The position numbers were made by a program, and so were the translations under genes. The notes beneath the pieces are model-generated. The model searched no databases. It was not told where the DNA came from and saw only the letters and a program-made list of their open reading frames with translations. A DNA stretch of 64,000 nt from Rhodobacteraceae bacterium Alg238-R152 (GTDB lineage: Bacteria > Pseudomonadota > Alphaproteobacteria > Rhodobacterales > Rhodobacteraceae): contig UNRJ01000002.1 of assembly GCA_900537125.1 (NCBI GenBank), positions 596,105 through 660,104 of the forward strand, in the 5' to 3' direction. Shown here in pieces: positions 61,355-64,000 of this stretch (positions are counted from its first letter, which is position 1; each line of letters begins with the position of its first letter).

Positions 61355-63142
61355 TCAGGAATTGATTCCGGATGAGACCAACTCAATAGCTTCCTTGAGG
61401 AACACCTTGGAGAGAAGCTGGCCATCAATCTTGCACCCTTCAATTCCATTGCTTTTGAGAGACTTGGTCATGTCCTTGGCGTCCTTTCCGAAATGGTCCG
61501 CCATCAATTTTAAACTGGTGAAGTGCGCATGAAAGGTCGCTTGATCCTTGTCAGTCATGAACAACCCCATCCTCGGCACGGTAGGGTTAAAGAGTTCCGT
61601 CGCCGTGATGTACCCGGTTTCGTAAATCACCTTCAGTGAACCGTCTTTTTGAAGCCCCACTTCTGAGGCAAACTCGGAAAGAGTCGGATGGCCTGGTCTT
61701 GGCTGACTGAGTTGATCCATGCCGGTCTGCTTTACACAGATCGCGGCATATCCCTGGACGCCGTCTCTAATGTCTATTGTCAATGCGCCAAGGCGAGTTG
61801 CCTCAATCGCATCCTTGACGCGAACTCGAGCTCGCCCCGCCGCAACGCCAAATTCTATCCAATCATCGTCGCCTTGTGTGAAGTTTTTGGCATTAGAAGC
61901 CATTGAGGAGAGAAGTTCATCTGCGTCAGCTGTATCCCAATGGAATTTCGAAATGGAGGGAGGAATGGCAGGCCTGATAACTCCTTGCTCCCTCAGGACT
62001 TCGAATTGATTTGGGGACGCACCTAGATGCCTGGCCATGTGCTTGGCCATTACGAGGCGTTTTGCTTTCGAAAGCGCCGGCGCAGCGCGTATTGCGTCAA
62101 ATGTCAGACGCTTATCGGGGCGCCGGTCTTCTGCAGAAACAACACCGGCGTGCTCCAGAATCTGGCGGGTGACATTGTCGGATCGTCCAATTTCCTTTGC
62201 TGCACTGGAAATTGAGTGTAGCCGCCGCGTGGGAAGCGCTTTGCCAAAAATGACTTCTCCTGCGGCGTAGGGCCAGGTCTCTATGACAACGTCACGCATG
62301 AGTTCTCGAAATTCGTGCCAGCGAGGATCGTTTGTAGCATATTGATTGATCCATATTGGGATCCGCCCGAATGCCTTGTTTGCTCGATCATGTGGACCGT
62401 CTGCCTTTGAGACGAGTGCTTTGAGTGACTGCCGAATTGCGGCGGGGCCGCGGCTTGCAATTTCAAAGCCTTGTGCGGAGCCTGAACTGTTTGCCTTGCC
62501 AGCCGAGAGCCCGGTTCGGATCAATTCGGTGCCAAGCAACATGCAGAACCGAGCTGCGATATCAATGTTATGTGTGGCCAGCCATGTTGTGTCATGCTCA
62601 CTGGTCAGTCGGGTGTTCAGCCAACGATCATAAGCTGTGATTGATGTTGTTGGATGAGTGGAAAGCCCGGTCAGGATTTTGTCAAAAACCCCTCGATCCT
62701 GAAAGCGCGCAGCATAATCGTATCTTTGCAGTAAATGACTGGTTTCCCAAAGCGGGACCAACTCAAGTCGGTGATGCACACATTTCTCTACGTACTTCAG
62801 TTGCCAGTCACCACGCATGACCATCTGCCCTCCGGCTGGAGAGAAACTTGTGGTAATATCGTCTCGTAAACAAGCTGGACAGCCGCGGACGACCGGGTGC
62901 ATGACAGAGCGCGAGCCATAAGCTTCACCCCTGAAACGCATCTTTACTCCTTCAAGCGGCTGTAGTGACCACGACTGAACCTCATTAAAGGCGCTGGCAT
63001 CTAGGCCTAACAGGTCGCCGGCATGCGCCACCTGATGTGGGTCGTTGGCGATGACTTTCTTGAGGGACAAGCCGACTTCGCCACAAAGTGCAATAGTCGA
63101 AAGCCTGCGCATGCTCGCAGCCCGCGAAAGGAGCGAAAGCAT
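61355..63142 (-). CDS. TniQ family protein
   Basis: A 595-aa protein of the TniQ/TnsD family, which guides target choice in Tn5053- and Tn7-like transposons. CPACLRDDI (about 88-96) and the later KCVHHRLELV form the typical zinc-binding module; the C-terminal half carries helical DNA-binding-like repeats. The ATG at 63142 begins MLSLLSRAASMRRLS, but the frame stays open to about 63237, and PDPKPRES before the ATG matches the usual TniQ beginning, so the start may be lost or non-standard. No TniA, TniB, TnsABC or CRISPR array is present. Confidence 0.78.
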   Translation of the reverse strand: MLSLLSRAASMRRLSTIALCGEVGLSLKKVIANDPHQVAHAGDLLGLDASAFNEVQSWSLQPLEGVKMRFRGEAYGSRSVMHPVVRGCPACLRDDITTSFSPAGGQMVMRGDWQLKYVEKCVHHRLELVPLWETSHLLQRYDYAARFQDRGVFDKILTGLSTHPTTSITAYDRWLNTRLTSEHDTTWLATHNIDIAARFCMLLGTELIRTGLSAGKANSSGSAQGFEIASRGPAAIRQSLKALVSKADGPHDRANKAFGRIPIWINQYATNDPRWHEFRELMRDVVIETWPYAAGEVIFGKALPTRRLHSISSAAKEIGRSDNVTRQILEHAGVVSAEDRRPDKRLTFDAIRAAPALSKAKRLVMAKHMARHLGASPNQFEVLREQGVIRPAIPPSISKFHWDTADADELLSSMASNAKNFTQGDDDWIEFGVAAGRARVRVKDAIEATRLGALTIDIRDGVQGYAAICVKQTGMDQLSQPRPGHPTLSEFASEVGLQKDGSLKVIYETGYITATELFNPTVPRMGLFMTDKDQATFHAHFTSLKLMADHFGKDAKDMTKSLKSNGIEGCKIDGQLLSKVFLKEAIELVSSGINS

Positions 63143-63358
63143 GCTTTCACGCGGTTTTGGATCAGGGGCGGATGGAATTATAGTTCGCAGAGGTCGCTCC
63201 GGGAATAATGGCGTATGGGCACTGATTTGTTGGTCCTAACTATGCGCCATTTTTCCCGTTTCCAATTTCTAAGTGCCCAACAAGTCAATTCGCAGCATAG
63301 AGAGAACCAAGGCCTGGCTGGAGCAAACTGATCACCAAGAGCCCTTAGGTCAGCTCCC

Positions 63359-63559
63359 TCAGGGCTTAAAGGCTAGTTCTTTTGCGCTAGCGGCGTCAGT
63401 ATCGGCTGCAATCCTCGCTGCCAATTGGTCATCCAGAAGCTTTCGGATCTTCCTCCGATCCTTGTTGGGCGTTAGTTTTGGTAACGAATATGGCTTTGGC
63501 GGCCCAATGAACGTAGTCCGCTCGGCTTCAAAATCATCAAGTTTCGGGCCTGTGTCCAT
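63359..63559 (-). CDS. small hypothetical protein upstream of TniQ gene
   Basis: A 66-codon frame (MDTGPKLDDFEAERTTFIGP to AKELAFKP) on the same strand as tniQ. It is charged, Pro- and Lys-rich in the middle, with a helical C-terminal half. I do not recognise it. A weak purine-rich site precedes the ATG. The opposite-strand frame over the same DNA looks less protein-like. It could be a small accessory gene or the C-terminal remnant of a transposition protein. Confidence 0.4.
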   Translation of the reverse strand: MDTGPKLDDFEAERTTFIGPPKPYSLPKLTPNKDRRKIRKLLDDQLAARIAADTDAASAKELAFKP

Positions 63560-63714
63560 ATCGTTCTACTGTCGTCTTATTGGATGACCTTCATTTTGGC
63601 TGAATCCTCCATCACGATCAAGTCAGCGTCATCCATCCATTATAAGATGAAATTTTGGGGCTCCGACGCGGCCCAAGTCTTTCCCTGCCAAGGCGCAATA
63701 GGTAACGCTTCCCT

Positions 63715-64000
63715 ATGAGCACAGAAGAATTTTCGATATGGCGGGATGAGCGTATCCATTGGTTTACGCTATATTTGCGGCTGCCAGAAGCCGGGGTGGC
63801 GTCAGAATTCCAAAAGGAACCAGTTTGCGAAACTCGACTCTACACGGTGCGCTGGCCGGACGGTCCGATTTGCCCATCGTGCTTAGAAAAAAATCCCGCT
63901 TTTATAAAGTCGCGAAATTGTTTTCGTGTAGAAATTGTCGAAAGCAGTTTTCCCTGACTTCCGAAACGCTTTTTCACCGGCGGCGGCTTGACATCCGGAC
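63715..64000 (+). pseudogene. IS1595-like transposase, N-terminal part, frame broken at A7 run
   Basis: Begins at the ATG at 63715 and runs off the window. VRWPDGPICPSCLEK is the first half of an N-terminal zinc ribbon. The second half, SCRNCRKQFSLTSETLFHRR, lies one base back in phase. The frames meet at a run of seven A (63887-63893); reading the run with a -1 shift gives one continuous ribbon with four cysteines. It may be a broken copy or use programmed slippage on AAAAAAA. The remaining transposase lies outside the window. Confidence 0.7.

Noticed and set aside
61355..63142. CRISPR-associated transposon (CAST) because of TniQ
   Set aside because: No Cas genes, no repeat-spacer array and no TnsABC in the window; TniQ alone is not evidence for one.
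1..64000. Riboswitches and CRISPR arrays
   Set aside because: I looked at the upstream regions and for regularly spaced short repeats and saw nothing I could support; a covariance-model scan would be needed to exclude riboswitches.

Overview
The window reads as chromosome of a marine alphaproteobacterium of the Rhodobacterales (Roseobacter group). Support comes from gene content and order: deoC beside a two-domain ALDH16-type aldehyde dehydrogenase, a saccharopine-type lysine pathway, polA, the MoxR/DUF58/DUF4159 operon, gpmI-envC-ctpA-rppH, and DUF3775, DUF1285 and Hint_2 proteins. MutL carries the endonuclease motif expected where MutH is absent. No database search was run, so family names come from recognised motifs and architectures.

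From 1 to 44343 the window is dense core genome. In order: a cut-off aldehyde dehydrogenase; a 1-Cys peroxiredoxin; a small exported protein coupled to a chemoreceptor; the deoC / 97-aa protein / ALDH16 operon; a four-gene Mn/Zn/Fe-type ABC importer with a Fur-superfamily-like operator between -35 and -10; a SulP anion transporter; a fused 5-oxoprolinase; a class III aminotransferase; mutL-rmuC; a DUF3775 and a Hint protein; a TetR/flavodoxin-fold oxidoreductase pair with three operator palindromes; a LysE exporter and two saccharopine dehydrogenases; polA; a hydroxypyruvate-isomerase-like gene; DUF1285; the MoxR operon; and gpmI-envC-ctpA, rppH and tRNA-Arg(CCU).

From 44344 to 64000 the region is accessory. 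It opens beside the tRNA with an AAA+/M41 (FtsH-like) protease gene whose last ~50 codons lie in another frame. Next come a 164-bp MITE-like element with perfect 18-bp terminal inverted repeats and the first copy of a 146-bp repeat. A catabolic block follows (VOC protein and LysR; GntR, Gfo/Idh/MocA oxidoreductase and IPMDH-family dehydrogenase; tctCBA transporter, ABM-fold protein, MBL-fold hydrolase, OtnK and OtnC). The block is closed by an inverted second copy of the 146-bp repeat. The end is mobile debris: an orphan 'mobile mystery protein A', an IS30 remnant with an in-frame stop, a TniQ protein without partners, and the start of an IS1595-like transposase with a frame break at an A7 run.

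The block at about 49.7-59.1 kb is the best candidate for an incompletely described system. It looks like uptake and degradation of a four-carbon acid sugar or its lactone to DHAP, but the usual tetronate dehydrogenase (LtnD/DenD type) is missing. A decarboxylating-dehydrogenase homologue, a sugar-type oxidoreductase and a putative lactonase stand in its place. A second candidate is a regulatory link: the same 14-bp palindrome lies upstream of both the cut-off aldehyde dehydrogenase and the aminotransferase, 18 kb apart.
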